Source of the DNA: Salinibacterium amurskyense
Lineage (GTDB): Bacteria > Actinomycetota > Actinomycetes > Actinomycetales > Microbacteriaceae
Assembly (NCBI RefSeq): GCF_002797685.1
Contig: NZ_PGFH01000001.1
Location: forward strand, 1,426,001 to 1,490,000
Direction of reading: 5' to 3'
Length of the DNA stretch: 64,000 bases
Shown: positions 33,721 through 44,161 of the stretch, one piece after another
Layout of the letters: every line of letters begins with the position of its first letter
How positions within the stretch are numbered: position 1 is the first letter of the stretch
The notes under the pieces: model-generated
What the model saw: the letters and a program-made list of their open reading frames with translations, nothing else
The model's database searches: none
What the model was told of the DNA's origin: nothing
Made by a program: the position numbers and the translations under genes

Positions 33721-35079
33721 ATGAGTTTGCTGGATGCTGCGTGGCATTCCCTTGGGGAAGATGCTGCCGCCCTCGCCTTAGTGCGCGAAAACGGTACTGC
33801 GGTACCTCTCACCGGAGTGGTACCCACGGGTCGCTTTGTTCATGATGCGATTGCTGCGGCATCGTTTTCGGCGTCGCTCCTAGCCGCCCGTCGGGTGGGC
33901 TGTGCGGTGCCCGCTGTTGAGCTGAGCCCGCTCAAAGTGGCCACCGCCGTCACGAGTGACAAGCACTTCCGTCAGGATGGTGAACCCGTTGCGGCGTGGG
34001 CGGAGCTCTCGGGATTCTGGCCGTGCAGTGATGGCTGGGTGCGCACGCACGCGAACTACCCGCATCACCGCGAGGCGCTGCTCACGGCGTTGGGCTTGCC
34101 CGACGACACCGGCGCTGATGGATTCATGCTCGCGCTCCACACCATGAACGCCGCCGACGTTGAAGAGAAAGTTGTCGCCGCCGGGGGAGTCGCGACCGTG
34201 GTGCGTACCGCTGAGGAATGGGCCGAGCATCCGCACGCCCGCGCACTGGCCGATCTTCCCGTTATTGAGATGACGTCGCTGGGGGACACCGAGCAGTCTG
34301 TTCTCGGTGACACCACCATCGACGCGCCGCTCGCCGGGCTTCGCGTACTCGACCTCACTCGCGTGATCGCCGGCCCCGTCGCGGCTCGAACGCTCGGACT
34401 GTGGGGAGCCGACGTTCTTCGGATCGACAGCCCGCGACATCCTGAAATCGGCTGGCAGCACCTCGACACCGGCGCCGGCAAGCGCTCAGCACTGCTCGAC
34501 CTCGAGCTTGACGCCGACCGAGCCACGTTCGAGAAACTGCTCGAGACCGCGGATGTCGTACTCACCGCCTACCGCCCCGGCACCTTAGACAAGTTCGGAC
34601 TTTCGCCCGCGGCTCTCGCCGAGCGCCGCCCGGGAATCATCGTGGGCCGTCTTTCGGCGTGGGGAACAGTCGGACCGTTGGCTGAACGCCGTGGCTTCGA
34701 CAGCATCGTTCAGGCCGCGACGGGAATCGCGCTCACGGAGGGTGAAGGTAAGGGAACGCCGGGCGCCTTGCCGGCTCAAGCTCTCGACCATGCGGCGGGC
34801 TACTTATTGGCGGCCGCCGTCACCACGGCAGTGCGACGTCGCATCGATGCGGGGCACTCGTGGCTCGTTGAGGTGTCGCTCGCGCGCTTGGCAACTGAGT
34901 TGCTGCAGCAGCGTCGTCCGCGCCATGCGCCTACGGCATCCGCGAACTTCACTCCGACGGTGACGACGCACGACGGCATCACGAGCGCAGTACCAGCCCC
35001 GGCCTACGCTGGCAGCCCCGGACGTTTTGGCGCTCCCGCTGTGGAGTGGGGCTCCAGCCCGGCGGAGTGGCGTGCATAG
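33721..35079 (+). CDS. Class III (CaiB/BaiF) CoA-transferase, permuted domain order
   Basis: A 452-residue protein. The canonical CaiB start (PLAGLRVLDLTRVIAGPVAA, then WGADVLRIDSP) appears only near residue 204. The first 200 residues carry what is normally the C-terminal part (FWPCSDGWVRTHANYPHHRE, VVRTAEEWAEHPHARALADLP). So the order is circularly permuted relative to typical class III CoA-transferases, an arrangement also found in other actinobacterial homologues. The catalytic Asp of the family would lie near RRPGI or ALDHAAGYLLAAAV. Substrate unknown; alpha-methylacyl-CoA racemase-like activity is an alternative. Confidence 0.85.
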   Translation: MSLLDAAWHSLGEDAAALALVRENGTAVPLTGVVPTGRFVHDAIAAASFSASLLAARRVGCAVPAVELSPLKVATAVTSDKHFRQDGEPVAAWAELSGFWPCSDGWVRTHANYPHHREALLTALGLPDDTGADGFMLALHTMNAADVEEKVVAAGGVATVVRTAEEWAEHPHARALADLPVIEMTSLGDTEQSVLGDTTIDAPLAGLRVLDLTRVIAGPVAARTLGLWGADVLRIDSPRHPEIGWQHLDTGAGKRSALLDLELDADRATFEKLLETADVVLTAYRPGTLDKFGLSPAALAERRPGIIVGRLSAWGTVGPLAERRGFDSIVQAATGIALTEGEGKGTPGALPAQALDHAAGYLLAAAVTTAVRRRIDAGHSWLVEVSLARLATELLQQRRPRHAPTASANFTPTVTTHDGITSAVPAPAYAGSPGRFGAPAVEWGSSPAEWRA

Positions 35080-35156
35080 CTCGATCGATCTGGCTTTCCT
35101 GAAATATTCCCGTGTCGGCGGTGGTTGGCATGATGGACTTCAACAAGGATGGACTT

Positions 35157-35984
35157 ATGACTGACACTGCTGCTCCCACACTCACGCCCGAAGCCAAGCT
35201 CGCGCTCTTCCGCGAACGTCGCGACCAGGCGGTCGTGCAGCAGAACGGTAACCTTGCGCTGACGAACACTCAGTGGGTTGACGCTGAGCAGACCATCTGG
35301 GGCGTTCCCGGAACCTGGGCTCCGCACGAGGATGGTCTCACGGTCACCGCTACCGCCGAAGACAACATCGTGGTCGACGGCACGCTCGTGGAGGGCAGCG
35401 CCGTAGTTCGCAGCAAGAGCCACGAGAACCCGAGCGCGATCGTCTTTGGCGAGACCGTGACGGGCTTCGTGATCAAGGCTCCCGAGGGCAACCACGCACT
35501 TCGGGTCTGGGACACTAACTCGCCGGCAATTCAGGAATTCGGCACTATCGACGCCTACCCGTACAACCCCGAATGGGTCATCACGGCCACCTTCACGCCC
35601 AACCCCGAGGGCACCACGCTCGGCTTCGAGCACATCAAAGACAACGGCCAAGAGCGCGAGCAGCCTATTCCCGGTGACATCTCGTTCACCAAGGATGGCG
35701 TCGACTACAGCCTTGCCGCCTTCAAGTCGGGTCGTGCCCTTCAGCTCGTATTTGCGGATGCCACCAGCGGTGTCGACACCTACAGCGTCGGTCGCTTCCT
35801 GTTCGTCGCGCCCAACCCCGACGGAACCATCGTTCTCGACTTCAACCTCGCGATCCTGCCTCCGTGCGCCTTCAGCTACAACTTCAACTGCCCGATGCCT
35901 CCCAAGCAGAACCGTTTCGCGGTCGCTATCGAGGCCGGCGAAAAGAACGTGCTGAAGAAGGATGGCTCGCTGCTGCACGACTAA
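35157..35984 (+). CDS. DUF1684 domain protein
   Basis: A 275-residue soluble protein. The C-terminal half has the DUF1684 signature: VGRFLFVAPNPDGTIVLDFN, then the PPCAFSYNFNCPMPPKQN segment with two cysteines and AIEAGEKN. ATG 35157 was chosen because AAGGA at 35145-35149 has a 7-nt spacer; the frame upstream is open but unlike the family. The biochemical role is unknown. The gene follows the CoA-transferase by 77 bp. Confidence 0.85.
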   Translation: MTDTAAPTLTPEAKLALFRERRDQAVVQQNGNLALTNTQWVDAEQTIWGVPGTWAPHEDGLTVTATAEDNIVVDGTLVEGSAVVRSKSHENPSAIVFGETVTGFVIKAPEGNHALRVWDTNSPAIQEFGTIDAYPYNPEWVITATFTPNPEGTTLGFEHIKDNGQEREQPIPGDISFTKDGVDYSLAAFKSGRALQLVFADATSGVDTYSVGRFLFVAPNPDGTIVLDFNLAILPPCAFSYNFNCPMPPKQNRFAVAIEAGEKNVLKKDGSLLHD

Positions 35985-35999
35985 GCAGCGCGCTAGTCG

Positions 36000-37469
36000 C
36001 TAAGCCCTGGGCGAGTGCGACTCTAAGAACTCAAACACTTCGGTGGAGTCCACGCCGGGATACATTCCCGTGGGCATCGCGGCGAGCAGGGAACTATTGA
36101 GCCGCGCGCTCGGGATCGAATGCTGGGCCCAGCGCTGCGTGAGGTTGTCGGGCGCGCTGCGGCAGCATCCGTCATCCGGGCAGGTCGACACGGCACGATT
36201 TGTCGTGTCGCGACCGCGGAACCACTTTGCCGAGGCGAAGGGTGTTCCGAGGCTGATCGAGAAGTCCCCGCGCCGCCCCGACTGAATGCGCGACGTGCAC
36301 CAGTAGGTGCCGCCCGGCTTGTCGGTGTACTGGTGGTACGGGCTGAAGCGATCTTCGACGTCGAAGACCTGGCGCGCACTCCACTGTCGGCACACGATCT
36401 GACCCTCAATTGCTCCGAGGGCATCGGTCGGGAAGGCCGCGTTGTCGTTCTCGTAGGCTTTAGAGATCGTGCCGCCCTCATGCACCTTCAGAAAGTGCAC
36501 GGGCACGCCCAAGTGCTCGGTTGCGAGGTTCGTGAAGCGATGGGCGGCGGTCTCATAGGGCACGGCGAAGGCATCGCGCAGATCTTCGACCGACAATTCG
36601 CGTTGCGCCTTGGCGGCCGTCAAGAACTCCACGGCCGTCTTCTCGGGAATCATGAGCGCGGCAGCGAGGTAGTTGGTTTCCACGCGCTGATACAGAAACT
36701 CGGAGTAGTCGGCGGGCTCGCGGATGCCCAGCACATGCCCCGCAAGGGCCTGCAGCAACGTCGACCGCGGGTCAGTGCTCTCCGCCTGGGCTACAGGCAA
36801 ATAGATGCGGCCATTACGCAGATCCGTCACGCTGCGAGTGGAAGCGGGAAGATCAGGCACGTAGTGCAGCGAGAACCCGAGGTGCGAGGCAAGGTCGGAG
36901 GCAACACGCTGCGAAAGCGGACCCCCGGTGTGGCCCACGGCATCCAGCAGCTCGGTGGCTGTCGCTTCGAGCTCACCGAAGTAATTGTTGCGTTTGCGCA
37001 TCAGGCGCCGCAGTTCGGTGTTCGCGCGGCGAGCCTCTTCCGGGGTTGCAGCGCGCTCACGGTGCAGTCGCTGTAGCTCATCGTGCAGGCCGAGCACTGT
37101 CTCAATCGCCTCATCGCTCAGCGTCTTGCGGATCGGCAGCTCCGGTAGCGCTAGCGAGTTGTAGAGCGGGCCGCGCTGAGCACGCTCCAGTGCGATCTCG
37201 AGGGCCGCGCGCCGTGAGGGCGGTTCGGCGTTGAGTAGATCGTCGACCGAAACGTCGAAGATGCGCGCAAGCTTCTGCAACTCACTGAGCTTGAGTTCGC
37301 GCTTGCCGTTCTCGATAACAGACACCTGAGACGCGGCTCGATTCAGGGCAGCGCCGAGGTCGTCGAGGGTGAAACCGCGATCCGTGCGAAGTTGCCGGAT
37401 GCGTCGGCCAACGGTGAGGGAATCGATCATGTCCTCATCGTCTGCCTGCGCGAGCGTGCGTGGGGTCAT
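36000..37469 (-). CDS. ramB: RamB/ScfR-type XRE transcriptional regulator
   Basis: A 489-residue regulator. The XRE helix-turn-helix is in IRQLRTDRGFTLDDLGAALN (residues about 23-80). A long central helical region and an ImmA/IrrE-like segment precede a C-terminal short-chain fatty-acyl regulator domain with the cysteine motif CPDDGCCRSAPDN. RamB of corynebacteria and mycobacteria controls acetate and glyoxylate genes. Here it is divergent from isocitrate lyase. The start at 37469 has AAGGAGG with an 8-nt spacer on the minus strand. It is likely to bind the repeats at 37492-37534. Confidence 0.9.
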   Translation of the reverse strand: MTPRTLAQADDEDMIDSLTVGRRIRQLRTDRGFTLDDLGAALNRAASQVSVIENGKRELKLSELQKLARIFDVSVDDLLNAEPPSRRAALEIALERAQRGPLYNSLALPELPIRKTLSDEAIETVLGLHDELQRLHRERAATPEEARRANTELRRLMRKRNNYFGELEATATELLDAVGHTGGPLSQRVASDLASHLGFSLHYVPDLPASTRSVTDLRNGRIYLPVAQAESTDPRSTLLQALAGHVLGIREPADYSEFLYQRVETNYLAAALMIPEKTAVEFLTAAKAQRELSVEDLRDAFAVPYETAAHRFTNLATEHLGVPVHFLKVHEGGTISKAYENDNAAFPTDALGAIEGQIVCRQWSARQVFDVEDRFSPYHQYTDKPGGTYWCTSRIQSGRRGDFSISLGTPFASAKWFRGRDTTNRAVSTCPDDGCCRSAPDNLTQRWAQHSIPSARLNSSLLAAMPTGMYPGVDSTEVFEFLESHSPRA

Positions 37470-37491
37470 TGCGGTGTCCTCCTTGACGGCC

Positions 37492-37534
37492 TTCTGCGGA
37501 AAAACAGAAGAATGCAGAGAATTCTGCCGTAAAA
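37492..37534. promoter_or_regulatory. Candidate RamB operator: two direct repeats 30 bp apart
   Basis: TTCTGCGGAAAAA at 37492-37504 and TTCTGCCGTAAAA at 37522-37534 match at 11 of 13 positions and start exactly 30 bp apart, about three helical turns. They lie in the divergent gap between ramB and aceA, and CTTCTG/CAGAAG also forms a dyad around the first copy. A TTGACG element at 37483-37488 could be the aceA -35. Confidence 0.5.
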
Positions 37535-37611
37535 GCCGGTGAAGAACCAGTGCCGAGGCAGCAGAGTCGAAGAAACACACCACCGACCACCCCCTGACGA
37601 AGGAGCCAGCA

Positions 37612-38913
37612 ATGTCGAACAACCGCCCCGGCGATCAAATCCAAACCGCAGCCGAACTCGAAACCGAGTGGAAGACAGATGCGCGCTGGAATGGAATCGA
37701 ACGCGAGTTCAGCGCGGAAGACGTCATTGCGCTGCGGGGGAGTGTTCGGGAAGACCACACGCTCGCTCGTCGCGGCGCCGAGAACCTCTGGAACCTTATT
37801 CAGCGTGACGAGACCGAGTGGGTTGCCGCGCTCGGAGCGCTCACCGGCAACCAGGCCGTGCAGCAAGTGCGCGCCGGGCTCGAGGCGATTTACCTCAGCG
37901 GCTGGCAAGTAGCCGCCGACGCCAACCTGTCTGGGCAGACTTACCCCGACCAGAGTCTCTACCCCGCCAACAGCGTTCCGGCCGTAGTGCGCCGCATCAA
38001 CAACGCCCTTCTGCGAGCGGACCAGATCGAGACTGCTGAGAACGGTGCTCCCCAGACCGACTGGATGGCGCCGATCGTGGCCGATGCGGAAGCCGGCTTT
38101 GGTGGGCCGCTGAATGCTTACGAGCTCATGTTATCCATGATCGAAGCCGGCGCGGCCGGGGTTCACTGGGAAGACCAGCTGGCCTCAGAGAAGAAGTGCG
38201 GCCACATGGGCGGAAAGGTGTTGATTCCCACTTCGCAGCACATTCGCACGCTCAACGCTGCGCGTCTCGCCGCCGACGTTGCTGGAGTGCCGAGCATCAT
38301 CATCGCGCGCACTGATTCGCTTGCTGCCGACCTCATTACTAACGACGTGGACGACCGCGACAAGCCCTTCTTGACGGGCGAACGCACCAGCGACGGTTTC
38401 TACCGCACCACTCCGGGTATCGAAACGGTGCTCAGTCGCGGCCACGCGTACGCGCCCTACGCAGATCTGCTCTGGGTCGAAAGCGCGAAGCCCGACCTGG
38501 AGTTGGCGCGAACCTTTGCGGAGAGCATCCACAAGGAATTTCCCGGCAAAAAGCTCGCCTACAACTGCTCGCCGTCGTTCAACTGGAAGCGTCACCTCGA
38601 CGACGCCCAGATCGCGACGTTCCAGCGGGAACTTGCCGCGATGGGCTACGCCTTCCAATTCATCACCCTTGCAGGGTTCCACGCCCTCAATCACTCGATG
38701 TACACGCTCGCACGTGGCTACAGCGAGCGGCACATGAGCGCCTATGTGGAGCTGCAAGAAGCAGAGTTCGCGTCTGAAGCAGACGGCTACACGGCCACGC
38801 GCCACCAGCGTGAGGTCGGCACGGGGTACTTCGATCGCATCGCGACCGCCCTCAACCCCACCAGTGAAACGCTCGCCCTCGTCGGAAGCACCGAAACGGC
38901 GCAGTTTCACTAA
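37612..38913 (+). CDS. aceA: Isocitrate lyase
   Basis: The first glyoxylate-shunt enzyme, which cleaves isocitrate to succinate and glyoxylate. The 433-residue protein has the catalytic loop [11 protein letters not shown] near residue 191, the metal-site segment [15 protein letters not shown], the [14 protein letters not shown] region, and [15 protein letters not shown] near the C-terminus. A CGAAGGAG ribosome binding site precedes ATG 37612. Control by the divergent RamB-like protein is likely. Confidence 0.97.
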   Translation: MSNNRPGDQIQTAAELETEWKTDARWNGIEREFSAEDVIALRGSVREDHTLARRGAENLWNLIQRDETEWVAALGALTGNQAVQQVRAGLEAIYLSGWQVAADANLSGQTYPDQSLYPANSVPAVVRRINNALLRADQIETAENGAPQTDWMAPIVADAEAGFGGPLNAYELMLSMIEAGAAGVHWEDQLASEKKCGHMGGKVLIPTSQHIRTLNAARLAADVAGVPSIIIARTDSLAADLITNDVDDRDKPFLTGERTSDGFYRTTPGIETVLSRGHAYAPYADLLWVESAKPDLELARTFAESIHKEFPGKKLAYNCSPSFNWKRHLDDAQIATFQRELAAMGYAFQFITLAGFHALNHSMYTLARGYSERHMSAYVELQEAEFASEADGYTATRHQREVGTGYFDRIATALNPTSETLALVGSTETAQFH

Positions 38914-38919
38914 ACCCTC

Positions 38920-38947
38920 TGGCGCCCTCGCCCACGCGAGGGCGCCA
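38920..38947 (+). terminator. Strong hairpin between aceA and aceB
   Basis: A perfect 12-bp stem, TGGCGCCCTCGC with GCGAGGGCGCCA, has a CCAC loop and starts 6 bp after the aceA stop. There is no T-run. Malate synthase follows 46 bp later on the same strand, so this may set the aceA:aceB ratio by partial termination or 3'-end protection. Confidence 0.65.
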
Positions 38948-38993
38948 ACCCCACCGACACCTCATGCCAGAACAATTTTCCTAAGGACCCATC

Positions 38994-40613
<1,620 letters not shown>

Positions 40614-40673
40614 CAGCTCCACGGGCTAGCCAACTAAGCTAAGGGCACTCGACCAACGTTGATCGGAGTGCCT

Positions 40674-41966
40674 GTGGCTAGCCCGTGGATGTCTACCGCT
40701 GAATCCAGCGCGCGTGCCCGCGTTGAGCAGGCCCACACTCGGGCCGTCGCCGATGGAGCACCGACTGCCGGAGTGCGACGCCTCGTTCACGAATCGTGGC
40801 AGCGCTCACTCCAACTCGAACTCGACCCCGATCAGCCGCTCGACGCTCGCCAACTCACCGAGCACGACCTGCGCGAGTACCGAGACTCGCACCCGCTCTC
40901 GCTCGCTCTGCCGACAATTCACCGCCTCCTAATTCGACACACTCTGGATGCCGGACTCATCGTCGCTGTCGGAGACCAAGACGGTCGTCTGCTCTGGATC
41001 GATGGCGATCGCACCATGCGTCGCCGCGCCGAAGGGATGCTCTTCGTCGAGGGCGCCGACTGGAGCGAGCAAGCCGTGGGAACAAGCGCACCGGGCACCG
41101 CCTTGGTACTCGACCACGGCATCCAGATTCATGGCGCCGAACACTTCAACCGCATCGTGCACCCGTGGAGCTGCACGGCCGTTCCGGTGCACGATCCGTC
41201 GACGGGGACCATGCTCGGCGTGATCGACATCACCGGCGGTGATGACGCTGTGGCGCCGGCAACCTTGCCGCTGATGGAAGCCGCGGTGGCCGCTGTCGAG
41301 TCAGAGCTTCGCATCCGTACCCTTGACGCGCAGATTGCTCGGCCTGCCCGCCGTATTCAGCACGCCGTATCCCGCCCGGAGTCACTGCCTGCGCTGTCGG
41401 TGCTGGGCCGCGAAGGTGGCGCGCTCGATGTTTCCGGCGCCTCGACCGATCTCAGCCTGCGGCACGCCGAAATTCTTGTATTGCTCGCCTGGCACTCCTC
41501 GGGGCTCTCGGCCGAGCGATTAGCAGAACTTCTCGGTTGCTCGGTCGACACTTTGCGGCCCGAAATGGTGCGCCTGCGTCGGGTGCTTGAGAGCGCCGAC
41601 GCGAGCATTGTTCCCACTTCACGCCCCTACAAATTGCCTCGCAGCTTCGACCTCGACGCTCAGCGGGTTCTCGCGTTTCTCGACCGTGGGGCGCACCGCG
41701 TCGCCCTGGCGGGCTATTCGGGGCAGTTGTTGCCGACCTCGACGGCCCCCGGCATCCGTTCGATTCGGAATGATGTCAGCTCCCGTCTGCGAGAGTCGAT
41801 GCTGACGGATGCCTCCCTCGACACTCTGCTCGCCTACGCCCGCATCGACGAAGCCGCCTATGACGTTGAGGTGTGGACCGCCTGCCTCACGCGACTGCCC
41901 GCCAAGTCGCCCAAACGCGCATCGATTGTTTCGCGCCTCGAACGGATCAACTCCGAACTGGCGTAG
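40674..41966 (+). CDS. GAF-domain transcriptional regulator (AcoR-like, lacking the AAA+ domain)
   Basis: A 430-residue regulator. Residues about 70-215 form a GAF-type sensor with the AcoR-like pattern LIVAVGDQDGRLLWIDGD and FVEGADWSEQAVGTSAPGTA and GAEHFNRIVHPWSCTAVPV. There is no sigma-54 ATPase domain. Residues about 255-310 contain a winged helix (LRHAEILVLLAWHSSGLSAE). GTG 40674 has GGAG with a 5-nt spacer; TTG 40659 is an alternative. It precedes the aldehyde dehydrogenase and DUF779 genes, an association seen across actinobacteria, so it probably activates them in response to an aldehyde or alcohol (inference). Confidence 0.85.
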   Translation: MASPWMSTAESSARARVEQAHTRAVADGAPTAGVRRLVHESWQRSLQLELDPDQPLDARQLTEHDLREYRDSHPLSLALPTIHRLLIRHTLDAGLIVAVGDQDGRLLWIDGDRTMRRRAEGMLFVEGADWSEQAVGTSAPGTALVLDHGIQIHGAEHFNRIVHPWSCTAVPVHDPSTGTMLGVIDITGGDDAVAPATLPLMEAAVAAVESELRIRTLDAQIARPARRIQHAVSRPESLPALSVLGREGGALDVSGASTDLSLRHAEILVLLAWHSSGLSAERLAELLGCSVDTLRPEMVRLRRVLESADASIVPTSRPYKLPRSFDLDAQRVLAFLDRGAHRVALAGYSGQLLPTSTAPGIRSIRNDVSSRLRESMLTDASLDTLLAYARIDEAAYDVEVWTACLTRLPAKSPKRASIVSRLERINSELA

Positions 41967-42036
41967 CGCGACACGATAGCGTGCTGCGAGGCTGCCACCG
42001 AGGCTCCGCGACAGCGCCTCCTTTGCCTCGTGCGTC

Positions 42037-42069
42037 TTGCGATGCAAGCTTTCGCAACGTTGCTGCAAC
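42037..42069. promoter_or_regulatory. Nested GTTGC/GCAAC palindromes upstream of the aldehyde dehydrogenase
   Basis: TTGC-GAT-GCAA (42037-42047) is followed by GCAACGTTGC (42054-42063, perfect) and the overlapping GTTGC-T-GCAAC (42059-42069). Four half-sites sit within 33 bp, in the 183-bp gap between the GAF regulator and the aldehyde dehydrogenase. This looks like a multi-site operator. A weak TTGCTG/TACCGT promoter with a 15-bp spacer overlaps its right end. Confidence 0.55.
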
Positions 42070-42149
42070 CTGTGCACGCGTACCGTTCTGGCCACGGCAT
42101 CCGCTTTACCGCCGCATCCCAGACAACGACGTCGAACAGGAGTCATCGA

Positions 42150-43673
42150 ATGACCGTTTATGCAGCCCCAGGCACTCCCGATTCGCTGATGGCTTTCAAG
42201 CCTCGGTACGAGCACTGGATTGGCGGCGAGTGGGTAAAGCCCATCAAGGGCCAATACTTCGAGAACGTTTCTCCCGTGAACGGCAAGCCTTTTACCGAGG
42301 TTGCTCGCGGCACCGCAGAAGACATTGACGCGGCTTTGGATGCGGCGCATAAAGCAGCGCCGGCGTGGGGCAAGACCTCCACGACCGAGCGCGCGGCAGT
42401 GCTGCACAAGATCGCCGATGTGATCGAAGCGAATCTTCAGATGCTCGCTGTCGCCGAAACGTGGGACAACGGCAAGCCGATTCGTGAACCGCTCAACGCA
42501 GACCTTCCCCTCGCAGCGGATCACTTCCGCTACTTCGCGGCCGCAATCCGGGCGCAGGAGGGTCACTTCGCCGAGATGGATGGCGACATGACGGCGTATC
42601 ACTACAAGGAGCCGCTCGGCGTTGTCGGTCAGATCATCCCGTGGAACTTTCCGATCCTGATGGCAGTGTGGAAACTCGCTCCGGCGCTGGCAGCGGGCAA
42701 TGCCGTCGTGCTGAAGCCGGCCGAGCAAACTCCGGCATCGATCCTCGTGCTCATCGAATTGATTGGCGACATCCTGCCTCCCGGAGTTCTCAACATTGTG
42801 AACGGTTTTGGTGCCGAGGCGGGCAAGCCGCTCGCATCGAGCCCGCGCATCCGCAAAATCGCCTTCACCGGAGAAACCACGACTGGCCGCCTGATTCTGC
42901 AGTACGCGAGTGCAAACATCATTCCGGCCACGCTCGAACTCGGCGGTAAGAGCCCGAACATGTTCTTCTCGGATGTCGCCGACCACGACGACGCGTACTA
43001 CGACAAGGCACAAGAAGGTTTCGCTCTCTTTGCATTCAATCAGGGTGAGGTGTGCACGAGCCCGAGCCGCGCGCTCATCCAGAAACCGATCTACGACGGG
43101 TTCTTGGGTGATGCGGTCAAGCGAACGGCGCTGGCGGTTCAAGGAAACCCGCTCGACACCGACACCCAGGTTGGTGCTCAGGCCTCGAACGACCAGCTCG
43201 AGAAGATTCTGAGCTACATCGACATTGGCAAGCAGGAAGGCGCCACACTGCTGCTCGGCGGAGAACGCGTGGATCTCGGGGGAGACCTCAGCGGCGGTTT
43301 CTACGTGCAGCCGACGATCTTTGAGGGCCATAACAAGATGCGGCTCTTCCAAGAAGAAATCTTCGGCCCCGTCGTTGCAGTAACGAGCTTCAATGACTAC
43401 GACGACGGAATTTCGATTGCCAACGACACCCTCTACGGCCTCGGTGCTGGCGTGTGGTCGCGTAACGGCAACATCGCCTACCGGGCTGGCCGCGATCTGC
43501 AGGCAGGCCGCGTGTGGGTGAACAATTATCACGCTTACCCAGCCGGTGCCGCGTTCGGTGGCTACAAGAGTTCCGGAATTGGCCGCGAGAACAGTGCTCT
43601 CGCGCTCGATCATTACCAGCAGACGAAGAACCTGCTCGTGTCGTACTCCGAGAACAAGCTCGGCTTCTTCTAA
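42150..43673 (+). CDS. Aldehyde dehydrogenase (acetaldehyde dehydrogenase II-like)
   Basis: An NAD(P)+-dependent ALDH of 507 residues. The catalytic Glu is in [12 protein letters not shown] near residue 265 and the catalytic Cys in [14 protein letters not shown] near residue 304. The PWNFP segment and the C-terminal YKSSGIGRE are typical. The sequence resembles the ExaC/AcoD-type acetaldehyde dehydrogenase group ([12 protein letters not shown] start). AGGAG precedes ATG 42150. It is paired with DUF779 and the GAF regulator, and near the glyoxylate shunt, which supports a role in oxidising acetaldehyde to acetate. Confidence 0.93.
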   Translation: MTVYAAPGTPDSLMAFKPRYEHWIGGEWVKPIKGQYFENVSPVNGKPFTEVARGTAEDIDAALDAAHKAAPAWGKTSTTERAAVLHKIADVIEANLQMLAVAETWDNGKPIREPLNADLPLAADHFRYFAAAIRAQEGHFAEMDGDMTAYHYKEPLGVVGQIIPWNFPILMAVWKLAPALAAGNAVVLKPAEQTPASILVLIELIGDILPPGVLNIVNGFGAEAGKPLASSPRIRKIAFTGETTTGRLILQYASANIIPATLELGGKSPNMFFSDVADHDDAYYDKAQEGFALFAFNQGEVCTSPSRALIQKPIYDGFLGDAVKRTALAVQGNPLDTDTQVGAQASNDQLEKILSYIDIGKQEGATLLLGGERVDLGGDLSGGFYVQPTIFEGHNKMRLFQEEIFGPVVAVTSFNDYDDGISIANDTLYGLGAGVWSRNGNIAYRAGRDLQAGRVWVNNYHAYPAGAAFGGYKSSGIGRENSALALDHYQQTKNLLVSYSENKLGFF

Positions 43674-43693
43674 ACCAGGGATCAGGGCGGCCA

Positions 43694-43727
43694 GGCGGCT
43701 GTTGCGCTATGAAGCGCGGCAGCCGCC
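43694..43727 (+). terminator. Hairpin between aldehyde dehydrogenase and DUF779 genes
   Basis: A 15-bp stem (GGCGGCTGTTGCGCT with AGCGCGGCAGCCGCC, two G-T pairs) around ATGA lies in the 80-bp gap. No T-run follows. It may lower expression of DUF779 relative to the dehydrogenase. Confidence 0.55.
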
Positions 43728-43753
43728 CTCGGCTCAATCGACAGGACTCACTC

Positions 43754-44161
43754 ATGATCGAAGCGCGTATTGCAATTCCCGGCGAGACTAAGCCTCGACT
43801 GGGGATGACGGCAGAGAGCATCGACCTGCTGCGGTCGTTGTGGCGCACGCACGGGCCGCTGATGTTTCACCAGTCTGGTGGATGCTGCGATGGTAGTTCC
43901 CCGATGTGCTTTGCCGCGGGAGAGTTTCTGACTGGCGGCAGTGATGTGTTGCTGGGAGTCTTCGATGTCGCACCAGCAGGGCATCCGGAGCAACTGATCG
44001 ATTTTTGGATGTCCGGTGAGCAATTCGCGTACTGGAGTCACACCTATCTCACCGTGGATGTTGTCGCTGGGCGAGGCAGTGGATTCTCTCTCGAAGCACC
44101 CGAGGGTGTGCGATTTCTGATCCGTTCCACTCTTATGGATACCGCCGAACCGTTCAGCTAG
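43754..44161 (+). CDS. DUF779 protein
   Basis: A 135-residue protein with the DUF779 pattern: GPLMFHQSGGCCDGSSPMCF with three cysteines, LLGVF, and LTVDVVAGRGSGFSLEAPEG. It is almost always found beside aldehyde dehydrogenase genes. The Cys cluster might bind metal or act in thiol chemistry, but the role is unknown. ATG 43754 has AGGACT upstream. The next gene starts directly after its stop. Confidence 0.9.
   Translation: MIEARIAIPGETKPRLGMTAESIDLLRSLWRTHGPLMFHQSGGCCDGSSPMCFAAGEFLTGGSDVLLGVFDVAPAGHPEQLIDFWMSGEQFAYWSHTYLTVDVVAGRGSGFSLEAPEGVRFLIRSTLMDTAEPFS

Noticed and set aside
33366-33845. A 159-codon plus-strand ORF across the PLDc_N gene and the CoA-transferase start
   Set aside because: It is acidic low-complexity and collides with two better-supported genes.
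41619-43613. A 664-codon minus-strand ORF opposite the GAF regulator and aldehyde dehydrogenase
   Set aside because: It spans two real genes and the intergenic gap, with no motif and Arg/Val-biased composition.
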